Source: Arthrobacter crystallopoietes (GTDB taxonomy: Bacteria; Actinomycetota; Actinomycetes; Actinomycetales; Micrococcaceae). Taken from it: a stretch of DNA of 64,000 nucleotides. Positions within the stretch are counted from its first letter, which is position 1. The number at the start of each line of letters is the position of its first letter. The translations under genes were made by a program, and so were the position numbers. Location of the stretch: assembly GCF_002849715.1 (NCBI RefSeq), contig NZ_CP018863.1, forward strand, positions 3,534,001 to 3,598,000, in the 5' to 3' direction. Below are positions 27,543 to 36,085 of the stretch, piece by piece. A model generated the notes under the pieces. The model had not been told where the DNA came from. It saw only the letters and a program-made list of their open reading frames with translations, and searched no databases.

Positions 27543-28351
27543 TGTTTACCATGGGTCCGGCCATCCTGTTCTGTCCCGCGGACCGGCCCGAGCGTTATGC
27601 CAAGGCGGCGGACCGCGCGGATGCGGTCATCCTGGATCTGGAAGATGCCGTGGCGCCGGCGGACCGGGCATCGGCCCGGCAAGCCGTCATCGACAATCCG
27701 CTGGATCCGGAGCGGACCATCGTGCGCGTCAACCCGCTCGGAACCGAAGACCACGCCCTGGACATGGCGGCACTGCAGCGTACCGGCTACGCCACCATCA
27801 TGCTGGCCAAATCGGAGAACGCAGATGCCATTGCCGGACTGGGCGGGTACGGGGTCGTGGCGCTGTGCGAGACGGCGCTGGGCGTCCTCGCCGCCCCGGA
27901 CATCGCGCGCACCGGGAACGTCGTCGCGCTGATGTGGGGCGCCGAAGACCTGCTGGCCTCGCTCGGCGGGACCTCCAGCCGCAACGCCGGCGGGACCTAC
28001 CGGGACGTCGCACGGCAAGCGCGCTCGCAGGTCCTGCTGGCGGCCGGCGCCTACGGCAAGACAGCCATCGATTCGGTCTACGTGGACATCCCGGATCTGG
28101 ACGGCCTGGCAGCGGAGGCGGAGGATGCGGTGGCCTGCGGGTTCGGTGCCAAGGCCGTCATCCATCCAAGCCAGATCCCGGTCATCCGCGCTGCGTACCT
28201 GCCCTCCGAGGCCGCCGTCGCCGATGCCGCGGCGCTGCTGGAGGCGGCCCGGACGGAACCGGGTGTGTTCCGCTTCCGCGGCAAGATGGTGGACGGCCCA
28301 TTGATCAAGCACGCCGAGCAGACACTGCGCCGGGCCGGGTTGGCAGGATGA
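27542..28351 (+). CDS. CitE-like (HpcH/HpaI) acyl-CoA lyase
   Basis: This is a 269-aa TIM-barrel lyase of the HpcH/HpaI family. It has the start FTMGPAILFCPADRPERYAKA, the metal-ligand region VILDLEDAVAP, the Arg in IVRVNPLG, LCETALGVL (metal Glu), and GFGAKAVIHPSQIPVIR near the C-terminus. It resembles mycobacterial CitE (Rv2498c), reported to cleave (R)-HMG-CoA and related 3-hydroxyacyl-CoAs. It would give acetyl-CoA and acetoacetate, closing leucine degradation. No citrate lyase alpha or gamma subunit is present. It is last gene of the operon. Confidence 0.9.
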   Translation: MFTMGPAILFCPADRPERYAKAADRADAVILDLEDAVAPADRASARQAVIDNPLDPERTIVRVNPLGTEDHALDMAALQRTGYATIMLAKSENADAIAGLGGYGVVALCETALGVLAAPDIARTGNVVALMWGAEDLLASLGGTSSRNAGGTYRDVARQARSQVLLAAGAYGKTAIDSVYVDIPDLDGLAAEAEDAVACGFGAKAVIHPSQIPVIRAAYLPSEAAVADAAALLEAARTEPGVFRFRGKMVDGPLIKHAEQTLRRAGLAG

Positions 28352-28412
28352 CGGGCGACACGGATGACCGCCGGGCTGGAATAGTCCGCAGGAAAGGGTG
28401 GTTGCACCGGTC

Positions 28413-29078
28413 ATGCGCATAGTTATTGCAGGTGGACATGGAAAAATCGCACGCGAACTGACCAGGATCCTGGCCGCGGACCAGCATGAGGTGGTGGGGC
28501 TGATCCGCAAACCGGAGCAGAGCGCCGATCTGATGGTGGACGGTGCCATCCCCGAGGTGGTGGATCTGGAGAGCGCCTCGGTGGACGAGGTCGCGAAATT
28601 CCTGAAGGGCGCCGATGCGGCGGTCTTCGCGGCCGGAGCCGGACCGGGCAGCGGTAAAGAACGTAAGGAGACGGTGGATCTGGGCGCCGCGGTGCTGCTG
28701 GCGGATGCCGCCGAGGCCGCCGGCGTGGAACGCTTCATCCAGATTTCCTCAATGGGCAACGACCTCGTGCGCGATGGCGCCACGCCGGAGGGCATGGACG
28801 AAGTCTTCGTTGCCTACCTGCGGGCCAAACTGGCAGCCGAAGAGGACCTCAAAACGCGCGACCTGAGGTGGACCATCGTCCGCCCGGGTCAGCTGACCGA
28901 CGACGCCGCCAACGGCCTTGTCCGCCTGGATCTGGTCGAGGAACGCGGTCCCGTGCCGCGCGCCGACGTTGCCGCCGTGCTGGCGGAACTGCTGCGCACA
29001 GGTGCGGGTGAGCGCCAACTGCTCAACCTGATTTCCGGTGATGTTCCGGTCAAGGAAGCAGTAGCTGCCTTCGCCTAG
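28413..29078 (+). CDS. NAD(P)-binding atypical SDR
   Basis: This is a 221-aa Rossmann-fold protein with a glycine-rich IVIAGGHGKIARE motif at residues 3-15 and the NAD(P)H-binding/NmrA-like family order (FAAGAGPGSG, ISSMGND, WTIVRPGQLTDD). The canonical YxxxK is not clear; YLRAKLAAEE may be the equivalent. The role is unknown. It begins 61 nt after the lyase and may be read through from that operon. ATG 28413 is the usual start; GTG 28398 is too close to the SD-like GGAAAGG. Confidence 0.82.
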   Translation: MRIVIAGGHGKIARELTRILAADQHEVVGLIRKPEQSADLMVDGAIPEVVDLESASVDEVAKFLKGADAAVFAAGAGPGSGKERKETVDLGAAVLLADAAEAAGVERFIQISSMGNDLVRDGATPEGMDEVFVAYLRAKLAAEEDLKTRDLRWTIVRPGQLTDDAANGLVRLDLVEERGPVPRADVAAVLAELLRTGAGERQLLNLISGDVPVKEAVAAFA

Positions 29079-29101
29079 CCGCTGCCCTGCCGAGCAGTCC
29101 G

Positions 29102-29134
29102 AACGCCCGGTGCGATGCCCTCGCACCGGGCGTT
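29102..29134 (+). terminator. GC-rich hairpin terminator before dxr
   Basis: A perfect 14-bp stem (29102-29115 with 29121-29134) has a TGCCC loop and only GCCTCTGT downstream. It probably ends the SDR transcript; dxr starts 49 nt later. Confidence 0.7.
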
Positions 29135-29183
29135 GCCTCTGTCCGGGTGCGTCCGGCCGGCCGGGTGCGGGATACTGGAAGAC

Positions 29184-30395
29184 ATGGATTTTCTTAGCGA
29201 CCCAGAGGCGGCCGGCCGGCCACGGAAAGTAGTGCTGCTGGGGTCCACCGGATCCATCGGGACCCAGGGCATCGAGGTGATCGACGGCGCCGCGGAGCGT
29301 TTCGAGGTGACGGCCCTGGCGGCCGGCGGCGGCAACCTGGAACTGGTTGCCCGGCAGGCCGTCCACACCCGGGCGGAAGCCGTAGGGATTGCCAGCGGTA
29401 CGCGGGAGGATCTGGCGACGGCGGTCAAGGCAGCGGCCGCGGACGCGGGCATCAGCGGCTACGAGCCCGAACTCTTTGCCGGCCACGACGCGTCGGCGAG
29501 AATCGCCGCCTGGCCGAACGCCGACGTCGTACTCAATGGCATTACCGGTTCGATCGGCCTGGTGCCGACCTTGGCCGCGCTGGAAGCCGGCCATCTGCTG
29601 GCGCTGGCGAACAAGGAGTCCCTCATCGCCGGCGGCGAACTGGTCAAGCGTGCGGCGAAACCCGGCCAGCTGGTTCCGGTGGACTCGGAGCATTCCGCAC
29701 TGGCCCAGGCGCTGCGCTCCGGCTCGACGGCCGAGGTGGACCGGCTGATCGTCACCGCGTCCGGCGGGCCGTTCCGCGGCAGGACCCGCGCCGAACTGGG
29801 CGCCGTGACCCCGCAGCAGGCGCTGGCGCATCCAACCTGGGACATGGGCCGGATGGTCACCACGAATTCGGCCACCATGGTCAACAAGGCGCTGGAAGTC
29901 ATCGAGGCGCACCTGCTCTTCGACGTGCCGCTGGAAAAGATCGATGTGGTGGTGCACCCGCAGTCCGTGGTCCACTCCATGGTCCAGTTCACGGATGGCT
30001 CGACCATCGCACAGGCGTCCCCGCCGGACATGCGCCTGCCCATCGCGCTGGGACTCGGCTGGCCGCAGCGCGTGCCGGGGGCGGCGAGGCCGTGCGACTG
30101 GTCCGGCGCCGTGACGTGGACCTTCGAGCCGCTGGACGACGAGGTGTTTCCCGCGGTCCGGCTGGCCAAGCAGGCCGCTTCCCAGGGCAGCACCTTCATG
30201 GCCGTCTACAACGCCGCCAACGAGGAAGCGGTGGATGCTTTCCACGACGGCATGATCGGTTTTGTCGATATCGTGGACACCGTCGCCGCAGTGGTGGCTG
30301 ACCACGCCGGCTCCGCCGAACTGACCGTGGAGTCCGTGCTGGCGGCAGAAACGTGGGCACGAACCGAGGCCCGCAAACGTTTAGGAATGATGTGA
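29184..30395 (+). CDS. dxr: 1-deoxy-D-xylulose 5-phosphate reductoisomerase
   Basis: This enzyme converts DXP to MEP with NADPH, the second step of non-mevalonate isoprenoid synthesis. The 403-aa protein has VLLGSTGSIGTQGIEVI (NADPH-binding), ALANKESLIAGGE, VDSEHSA (metal ligands), TASGGPFRG and HPTWDMGRMVTTNSATMVNKALEVIEA, all diagnostic. ATG 29184 has SD GGAAG. The stop overlaps the start of the site-2 protease gene by 4 nt. ispG, a later step, is 3.5 kb downstream. Confidence 0.97.
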   Translation: MDFLSDPEAAGRPRKVVLLGSTGSIGTQGIEVIDGAAERFEVTALAAGGGNLELVARQAVHTRAEAVGIASGTREDLATAVKAAAADAGISGYEPELFAGHDASARIAAWPNADVVLNGITGSIGLVPTLAALEAGHLLALANKESLIAGGELVKRAAKPGQLVPVDSEHSALAQALRSGSTAEVDRLIVTASGGPFRGRTRAELGAVTPQQALAHPTWDMGRMVTTNSATMVNKALEVIEAHLLFDVPLEKIDVVVHPQSVVHSMVQFTDGSTIAQASPPDMRLPIALGLGWPQRVPGAARPCDWSGAVTWTFEPLDDEVFPAVRLAKQAASQGSTFMAVYNAANEEAVDAFHDGMIGFVDIVDTVAAVVADHAGSAELTVESVLAAETWARTEARKRLGMM

Positions 30396-31759
30396 CCGTA
30401 CTTCTCTTTATTCTCGGAGTCCTCTTCGTCGCCGTGGGCATTGCGCTCTCCATCGCGCTGCATGAAGTGGGCCACCTGCTGCCGGCCAAACTGTTCAAGG
30501 TCCGGGTCACCCAGTACATGGTGGGCTTCGGGAAGACCCTCTGGTCCAGGAAGAAGGGCGAAACCGAGTACGGCGTCAAGGCGATTCCGCTCGGCGGCTA
30601 TGTCTCCATGATCGGAATGTACCCGCCTGCGAAGGTCAAGGCCGGAGCGGCGGCATCAGGCGCCGCGGAGTCAGTGCGCCAGTCCAGCACCGGCATGTTC
30701 CAGCAGCTGGCGAACGACGCCCGGCAGGCCGAGGCGGAGCGGCTGCAGCCGGGCGATGACAACCGCGTGTTCTACAAGCTGCCGGTCTACAAGCGCATGA
30801 TCATCATGCTCGGCGGCCCGTTCGTGAACCTGGTGATCGGCGTGGTCCTGCTCGGGATCGTGATGGTGGGCTTCGGCTCGGCACAACCCAGCACCACCAT
30901 CAGCGAGGTCAACAAGTGCGTGGTCAGCGCCGCGCAGCAGGCCGAAACCGGCCAGACCGACTGCCTGCCGTCGGACCCGCAGGCACCGGCAACGGCGGCG
31001 GGAATCCTGCCCGGCGATACCGTCACCTCCTTCGACGGCAAGCCCGTGACGGACTGGTACGAACTCACCCGCTGGATCCGGGACGCCGCCGGCGAGGCCA
31101 CGCCCATCACGCTTGAGCGCGACGGGCAGAGCATCAGTACCACCATCACGCCGGTGCTCTCCGAACGTCCGGTTTTCGACGAGTCCAACGAGCTGGTGCT
31201 CGATGCCAACGGTGACCCGGTCATGGAAGAGGTTGGCTTCGTGGGCATGGGCTCGACCCAGGAACTGGTGCCGCAGCCGGTCACGGCCGTGCTCCCGGCG
31301 GTGGGGGAGAACCTGCAGGCGATTGCCGGCGTCGTGCTTAATCTGCCGCAGCGGCTGGCCGACGTTGCCGAGGCGGCTTTCAGCGATGCCCCGCGCGACC
31401 CCAACGGTCCGATGAGCGTGGTGGGCGTGGGCCGGATCGCCGGCGAGATCAGCGCGATGGAGGAAATCCCGTTCGAGGCGCGGGCGGCGTCGCTGATCGG
31501 TTTGGTCGGTTCGGTTAACCTGGCCCTGTTCGTGTTCAACCTGATCCCGCTGTTGCCGCTCGACGGCGGACACGTCGCCGGGGCGCTGTGGGAAGCGGTC
31601 CGCCGCGGCTTCGCCAAGCTGTTCCGCCGGCCGGATCCGGGTCCGGTGGACATCGCGAAGCTGCTGCCGCTGACCTACGCGGTGGCCATCCTGATGATGG
31701 GCATGGGCGCTCTGCTGATCTACGCCGACATCGTCAAACCGGTCAACATCTTCGGGTAG
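30392..31759 (+). CDS. rseP: Site-2 zinc metalloprotease (RseP/Rip1 type)
   Basis: This integral-membrane protease cuts substrates such as anti-sigma factors within the membrane. The 455-aa protein has the zinc motif HEVGH (about residues 24-28) in the first helix, GFGKTLWSRKKGETEY with LGGYVSMIGMYP after it, a PDZ domain (about 195-245: AAGILPGDTVTSFDGKPV), and the second zinc motif NLIPLLPLDGGHV near 390. Start GTG 30392 overlaps dxr. The dxr-rseP-ispG order is conserved in actinobacteria; here a lipoprotein and a YciI gene are inserted between the last two. Confidence 0.95.
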   Translation: MTVLLFILGVLFVAVGIALSIALHEVGHLLPAKLFKVRVTQYMVGFGKTLWSRKKGETEYGVKAIPLGGYVSMIGMYPPAKVKAGAAASGAAESVRQSSTGMFQQLANDARQAEAERLQPGDDNRVFYKLPVYKRMIIMLGGPFVNLVIGVVLLGIVMVGFGSAQPSTTISEVNKCVVSAAQQAETGQTDCLPSDPQAPATAAGILPGDTVTSFDGKPVTDWYELTRWIRDAAGEATPITLERDGQSISTTITPVLSERPVFDESNELVLDANGDPVMEEVGFVGMGSTQELVPQPVTAVLPAVGENLQAIAGVVLNLPQRLADVAEAAFSDAPRDPNGPMSVVGVGRIAGEISAMEEIPFEARAASLIGLVGSVNLALFVFNLIPLLPLDGGHVAGALWEAVRRGFAKLFRRPDPGPVDIAKLLPLTYAVAILMMGMGALLIYADIVKPVNIFG

Positions 31760-31851
31760 CAGCGCAGGCCCGAACCGCCTGCATCAGGACCTCCACAACG
31801 ACGGCGGAGCCGCTGGATACACTGGCAGCAGAAGCGACGTACGGAGGTGGC

Positions 31852-33492
31852 ATGTCCAAGCACGGCAGCGGCAAGTCCGGCTTGCCCCGGGTACTGGCGG
31901 CGTCGGCACTGGCCGCGGCGCTGGTGCTGAGCGGGTGCACGGCCGGGCAGAACGGCAGGCCCGGCGCATCCGGGACCGCAGCGGGAAGCGGGTCCGACCG
32001 GGACGAGAACCGGGTCTATCTCAACACTGCCGCCGCGGAGCCTGCCGTCATCACGGGGACCGATGCCGAGGCGGCGCTGGCCGCCAGCCGAACCCTGTTC
32101 CAGTCCAGCCCGGTGGCCGCGGTGGCCCCGGAAGGGGATGCCGCAGCCATCGAAGCGGCTGCCGCCGAAGCCGGCCCCGCCGGAGTGCCACTGCTGCTGG
32201 CCGGGGACGGGCTCGAGGCCGAGCTGAAGCGGCTTGGCGTCCGCCAAGTCAAGACTTTCGGCGCGCCGGCCGGAGCGGCCGGATCCGCGGCGCCTTCAGC
32301 TTCCGCCGGACCGTCCGGGTCCGCGGAACCTACCGGAACGGCCGCAGCCTCCGGAACCGCCGAAGCCGGCGGCGCGGCCGAGTGGGAAAGCGTACTGGGC
32401 AGCGTCGAACTTCTTGGTCCGGACCAACCGCTGGACGAAGTTGCGGGTGCCGAAGAAGAAGCCCCGTTCTCGGTGCTGCTTGGCGAAGACGCGCGGAAGG
32501 AACTGCCGGCTACCATGGCGGTGCTTCAGGCCGCCGGGGTGCGCACCCACGTCGATGCTGCCGCCGATCCCCGGGCCACCCCCGAAACCGTGGACTTCCT
32601 GCGCGCCGAACCGGAGCACAACATTCTCGCCATCGGCGGGGACTTCGGCAACACGGCGCAGTTCGCCGCCCGGACGGAAACCGCCCTAACGGCAGCGGAA
32701 CTGCCCGGGGGAGGCATGCTGGCCTTCCCGACGCGGCGGATGGTAGCGCTCTACGGCCACCCGTCCGGTCCGGCGCTGGGTGCCCTCGGCGAACAGGATG
32801 TGGAGGCCGCGATCGACCGGGCCAAGAAGCTGGCCGGGGAGTACAAGGGCCTGAGCGACGAGCCGGTAATTCCGGCGTTCGAGATCATTGCCACGGTCGC
32901 CACCGGGTCCGCCGGCGAGGACGGGGATTATTCGTCCGCCACGGACATCGACCTGCTGCGGACCTGGGTAGACGCCGCTGGCGAAGCCGGCGTGTACGTG
33001 GTGCTGGACCTGCAGCCCGGCCGGACCGACTTCCTCACCCAGGCCAAGGCGTATGAGGAGCTGCTTAAGGAACCGCATGTCGGCCTGGCCTTGGACCCGG
33101 AGTGGCGGTTGCAGGACGGCGAGCGGCACATGGAGCAGATCGGCTCGGTGACCGCAGCAGAGATCAACGAGGTCAGCGACTGGCTGGCGCGGCTGACCCG
33201 CGAGAACAACCTGCCGCAGAAGGTGCTGATCCTGCACCAGTTCCAGTTGCGGATGATCTCCAACCGGGAGCAGCTTGAGACCGGGCATGACGAACTCGCC
33301 GTCGTCATCCACGCGGACGGCCACGGCGGACCGGGTCAGAAGCTGGAGACCTGGCGCGCGCTGCGGCAGGACCTGCCCGACGATGTGTGGATGGGCTGGA
33401 AGAACTTCTACGATGAGGACACCCCGATGTTCTCCCCGGAACGGACGTACGACGACGTTAAACCGGCGCCTTGGTTCGTGTCCTACCAATGA
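31852..33492 (+). CDS. Large lipoprotein with CWB2-like N-half and barrel-like C-half
   Basis: This 546-aa exported lipoprotein has a signal peptide (residues 1-27) with lipobox LSGC. The N-terminal half has two short Rossmann-like units (FQSSPVAAVAPEG...VPLLLAGDGLEAELKRLGVRQVKTFG, then FSVLLGED...VLQAAGVRTHVD) that resemble cell-wall-binding repeat 2. A Ser/Ala/Gly/Pro linker interrupts it near residues 145-180. The C-half (about 340-546) has alternating strands (IPAFEIIATVAT, VYVVLDLQPGRTD, VGLALDPEWRL, KVLILHQFQL, AVVIHADGHG, VWMGWKNFYDED) like a TIM barrel. The start has SD GGAGGTGG. Function unknown; an extracytoplasmic wall-associated role is inference. Confidence 0.8.
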   Translation: MSKHGSGKSGLPRVLAASALAAALVLSGCTAGQNGRPGASGTAAGSGSDRDENRVYLNTAAAEPAVITGTDAEAALAASRTLFQSSPVAAVAPEGDAAAIEAAAAEAGPAGVPLLLAGDGLEAELKRLGVRQVKTFGAPAGAAGSAAPSASAGPSGSAEPTGTAAASGTAEAGGAAEWESVLGSVELLGPDQPLDEVAGAEEEAPFSVLLGEDARKELPATMAVLQAAGVRTHVDAAADPRATPETVDFLRAEPEHNILAIGGDFGNTAQFAARTETALTAAELPGGGMLAFPTRRMVALYGHPSGPALGALGEQDVEAAIDRAKKLAGEYKGLSDEPVIPAFEIIATVATGSAGEDGDYSSATDIDLLRTWVDAAGEAGVYVVLDLQPGRTDFLTQAKAYEELLKEPHVGLALDPEWRLQDGERHMEQIGSVTAAEINEVSDWLARLTRENNLPQKVLILHQFQLRMISNREQLETGHDELAVVIHADGHGGPGQKLETWRALRQDLPDDVWMGWKNFYDEDTPMFSPERTYDDVKPAPWFVSYQ

Positions 33493-33526
33493 TTAACCCG
33501 GCCTCGAGGGCAGGTAAGGTGTCGGC

Positions 33527-33817
33527 ATGAGTGTTTTTGCCGTCGAGTATGTTTACGCCGCCGATACCGAAGAGGGCCGCGACACGCATCGTGCCGCCCA
33601 CCGCGAATGGCTGAAGGGGTTCGTCAACGAAGGCCGGCTGCTGGCGTCCGGCCCGTACGCCGATGGCAGCGGCGCACTGCTGCTCTTCACCGCCGGGAGC
33701 GAAGCCGCCCTGCTGGAGGAGCTGAAGCAGGACCCGTTCAATATGCAGAACTTTGTATCCGGCCTGCGGGTGACCGAGTGGAAGCCCGTAACCGGAGCCT
33801 TCGCCGACTACGCATGA
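33527..33817 (+). CDS. YciI-family protein
   Basis: This is a 96-aa ferredoxin-like dimeric fold (YCII-related, DUF-type). The conserved His and Asp of the putative active site are in AAHREWLKGFVNEGRL and GPYADGSG. Enzymatic activity is unproven for most members. It is followed after 90 nt by ispG. TAAGGT just upstream may be a -10 element for it. Confidence 0.85.
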   Translation: MSVFAVEYVYAADTEEGRDTHRAAHREWLKGFVNEGRLLASGPYADGSGALLLFTAGSEAALLEELKQDPFNMQNFVSGLRVTEWKPVTGAFADYA

Positions 33818-33907
33818 TCTTTCCCACAGCTTCCCGTTATCTTCGCAAGATCCGGGTTGCCGGAGGATAATGAAAGCTGTTCTGCAAACTGCCCCCTGGA
33901 GGATGTT

Positions 33908-35074
33908 TTGACCTCGGTCAACCTTGGAATGCCACACGCACCGCTGCCTATCCTGGCGCCGCGCCGTAAAACGCGCCAGATCAAGGTCGGCTCGGTTGGC
34001 GTGGGATCGGACTCGCCGGTCAGCGTCCAGTCCATGACCACCACGCCGACCACGGACATCAACGCCACCTTGCAGCAGATCGCCGAGCTGACGGCTTCCG
34101 GCTGCGACATCGTCCGGGTGGCCTGCCCCAGCGCCGATGACGCCGAGGCGCTGCCGATCATCGCAAAGAAGTCGCAGATCCCGGTCATTGCCGACATCCA
34201 CTTCCAGCCGAAGTACGTCTACGCTGCGATCGACGCCGGCTGTGCGGCAGTCCGGGTGAACCCGGGCAATATCCGCAAGTTCGACGACCAGGTCAAGGAG
34301 ATCGCCAAGGCCGCCAAGGACGCCGGAGTGTCCATCCGGATCGGCGTCAACGCCGGCTCGCTGGATCCGCGGCTGATGCAGAAGTACGGCAAGGCCACCC
34401 CGGAGGCCCTGGTGGAGTCCGCCGTCTGGGAAGCTTCGCTCTTCGAAGAGCATGACTTCCACGACTTCAAGATCTCCGTCAAGCACAATGATCCGGTAGT
34501 GATGGTCCGCGCCTACGAGCTGCTGGCGGAGCGGGGCGACTGGCCGCTGCACCTGGGCGTTACCGAGGCCGGTCCGGCCTTCCAAGGCACCATCAAATCC
34601 GCCACAGCTTTCGGTGCCCTGCTTTCCAAGGGCATCGGCGACACCATCCGTGTTTCCCTCTCGGCGCCGCCGGTAGAGGAGATCAAGGTCGGCAACCAGA
34701 TCCTGCAGTCGCTGAACCTGCGTCCGCGCAAGCTGGAAATCGTGTCCTGCCCCTCCTGCGGCCGTGCCCAGGTGGATGTCTACACGCTGGCCGACGAGGT
34801 CACCGCCGGACTGGAAGGCATGGAAGTTCCGCTGCGCGTGGCTGTTATGGGCTGCGTTGTCAACGGACCCGGTGAAGCCCGCGAGGCGGACCTCGGCGTG
34901 GCCTCCGGCAACGGCAAGGGCCAGATCTTTGTGAAGGGCGAAGTCATCAAAACTGTGCCCGAGGACCAGATTGTTGAGACACTCATCGAAGAAGCAATGA
35001 GAATTGCGGAGGAAATGGGGGAGACCGATGGCGAAAATGCTGTCAAGGGTAGCCCCGTGGTTAACGTCAGCTAA
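33908..35074 (+). CDS. ispG: 4-hydroxy-3-methylbut-2-enyl diphosphate synthase
   Basis: IspG converts MEcPP to HMBPP using a [4Fe-4S] cluster, the next-to-last step of the MEP pathway. The 388-aa protein has three conserved cysteines in SCPSCGR and [10 protein letters not shown], plus [13 protein letters not shown] and ADIHFQPKY. Start TTG 33908 follows SD GGAGGATG and fits the family; an upstream in-frame stretch from 33857 does not. The stop overlaps the following GNAT gene by 47 nt. Confidence 0.96.
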   Translation: MTSVNLGMPHAPLPILAPRRKTRQIKVGSVGVGSDSPVSVQSMTTTPTTDINATLQQIAELTASGCDIVRVACPSADDAEALPIIAKKSQIPVIADIHFQPKYVYAAIDAGCAAVRVNPGNIRKFDDQVKEIAKAAKDAGVSIRIGVNAGSLDPRLMQKYGKATPEALVESAVWEASLFEEHDFHDFKISVKHNDPVVMVRAYELLAERGDWPLHLGVTEAGPAFQGTIKSATAFGALLSKGIGDTIRVSLSAPPVEEIKVGNQILQSLNLRPRKLEIVSCPSCGRAQVDVYTLADEVTAGLEGMEVPLRVAVMGCVVNGPGEAREADLGVASGNGKGQIFVKGEVIKTVPEDQIVETLIEEAMRIAEEMGETDGENAVKGSPVVNVS

Positions 35075-35954
35075 CCGGCTGCGCACGGATGCCGGCTGCG
35101 AAGCCGCGGCGGCGCTGGGGCATGCCGAAATCCGGGTCCTCGATGAAGGGGACACGCCTCGGCTTTGGGAGCTGGTGAAACAGGATCCCGTATCCAACGT
35201 GTTCCTCGCCGCGCATCTGGAATCCGCAAAAACGGCTGCGCCCACCCCCTCGGGCGCCGAAATCCTCGGCTACTTCGCCGACGGGGCTTTGGCCGGTGCG
35301 TGCTGGAGCGGGGTCAACCTAGTGCCCACTGCGCTCACCGCCGAACAGGGTGCCAACCTCGGCCAGTTTCTGGCGTCCAGCAACCGCCGGACGTCGTCCA
35401 TCTTCGGCCCGGCGGAAGCCGTGCTGGGCATCTGGAGTTCCTTCCAGCACAATTCCACCCGTCCCTTCGATGTCCGGCCCAACCAGCCGCTGATGGAACT
35501 GCGTGGCAAGCCGGCGGTGGCAGCGGATCCGGCGGTCCGCTTCTCCACCGGGGCGGACCTGGACGTGCTGCTGCCGGCCTGCGTGGCCATGTTCGAAGAG
35601 GAAGTCGGCTATTCCCCCATGGCTGCCGGCGGACACCACTACCGCCAGCGGGTGCGGAGCCTGATCGACAAGGGACATTCCCTGATCTACCGCGAACCCG
35701 GCGGCGAAGTGGTTTTCAAGGCCGAGCTGGGCAACGTATCGGCCGATGCGGTGCAGATCCAGGGCGTCTGGATGAACCCGGCCTACCGTGGCAAGGGACT
35801 GGCGGCAGCGTACATGGCCGCCGTCGTCGAACTTTCGCGCAAGTTCGCCCCGGTGGCGAGCCTGTACGTCAACGACTACAACCAGCGCGCCGTTGCGGCC
35901 TACCGGCGTGTGGGCTTTGAGCAGGTCGGCACGTTCGCCACTGTGCTCTTCTAG
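35028..35954 (+). CDS. GNAT-family acetyltransferase with DUF4081 N-domain
   Basis: This is a 308-aa protein with an N-terminal DUF4081-like domain (residues 25-150) and a C-terminal GNAT fold (about 170-300) showing [21 protein letters not shown] (acetyl-CoA loop) and [18 protein letters not shown]. The substrate is unknown. ATG 35028 has SD GGGGGAG and lies inside the ispG 3' end, so the pair is coupled. The ispG-GNAT-proS order is common in actinobacteria. Confidence 0.87.
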   Translation: MAKMLSRVAPWLTSANRLRTDAGCEAAAALGHAEIRVLDEGDTPRLWELVKQDPVSNVFLAAHLESAKTAAPTPSGAEILGYFADGALAGACWSGVNLVPTALTAEQGANLGQFLASSNRRTSSIFGPAEAVLGIWSSFQHNSTRPFDVRPNQPLMELRGKPAVAADPAVRFSTGADLDVLLPACVAMFEEEVGYSPMAAGGHHYRQRVRSLIDKGHSLIYREPGGEVVFKAELGNVSADAVQIQGVWMNPAYRGKGLAAAYMAAVVELSRKFAPVASLYVNDYNQRAVAAYRRVGFEQVGTFATVLF

Positions 35955-36085
35955 AAAGCCGCCGTCCAATAGGACGCGCTGCCGGCGACACCCTGCCCCA
36001 AATTCACCCGAACCGTCCGGCGACCGTAGGATTAGTTACTGATCTGCTGTTGCGACACAACGAACTTTAGAAACGGAAACCAAGC

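Noticed and set aside
27542..28351. Citrate lyase beta subunit
   Set aside because: No alpha or gamma subunits or citrate genes nearby; context fits an HMG-CoA-type lyase.
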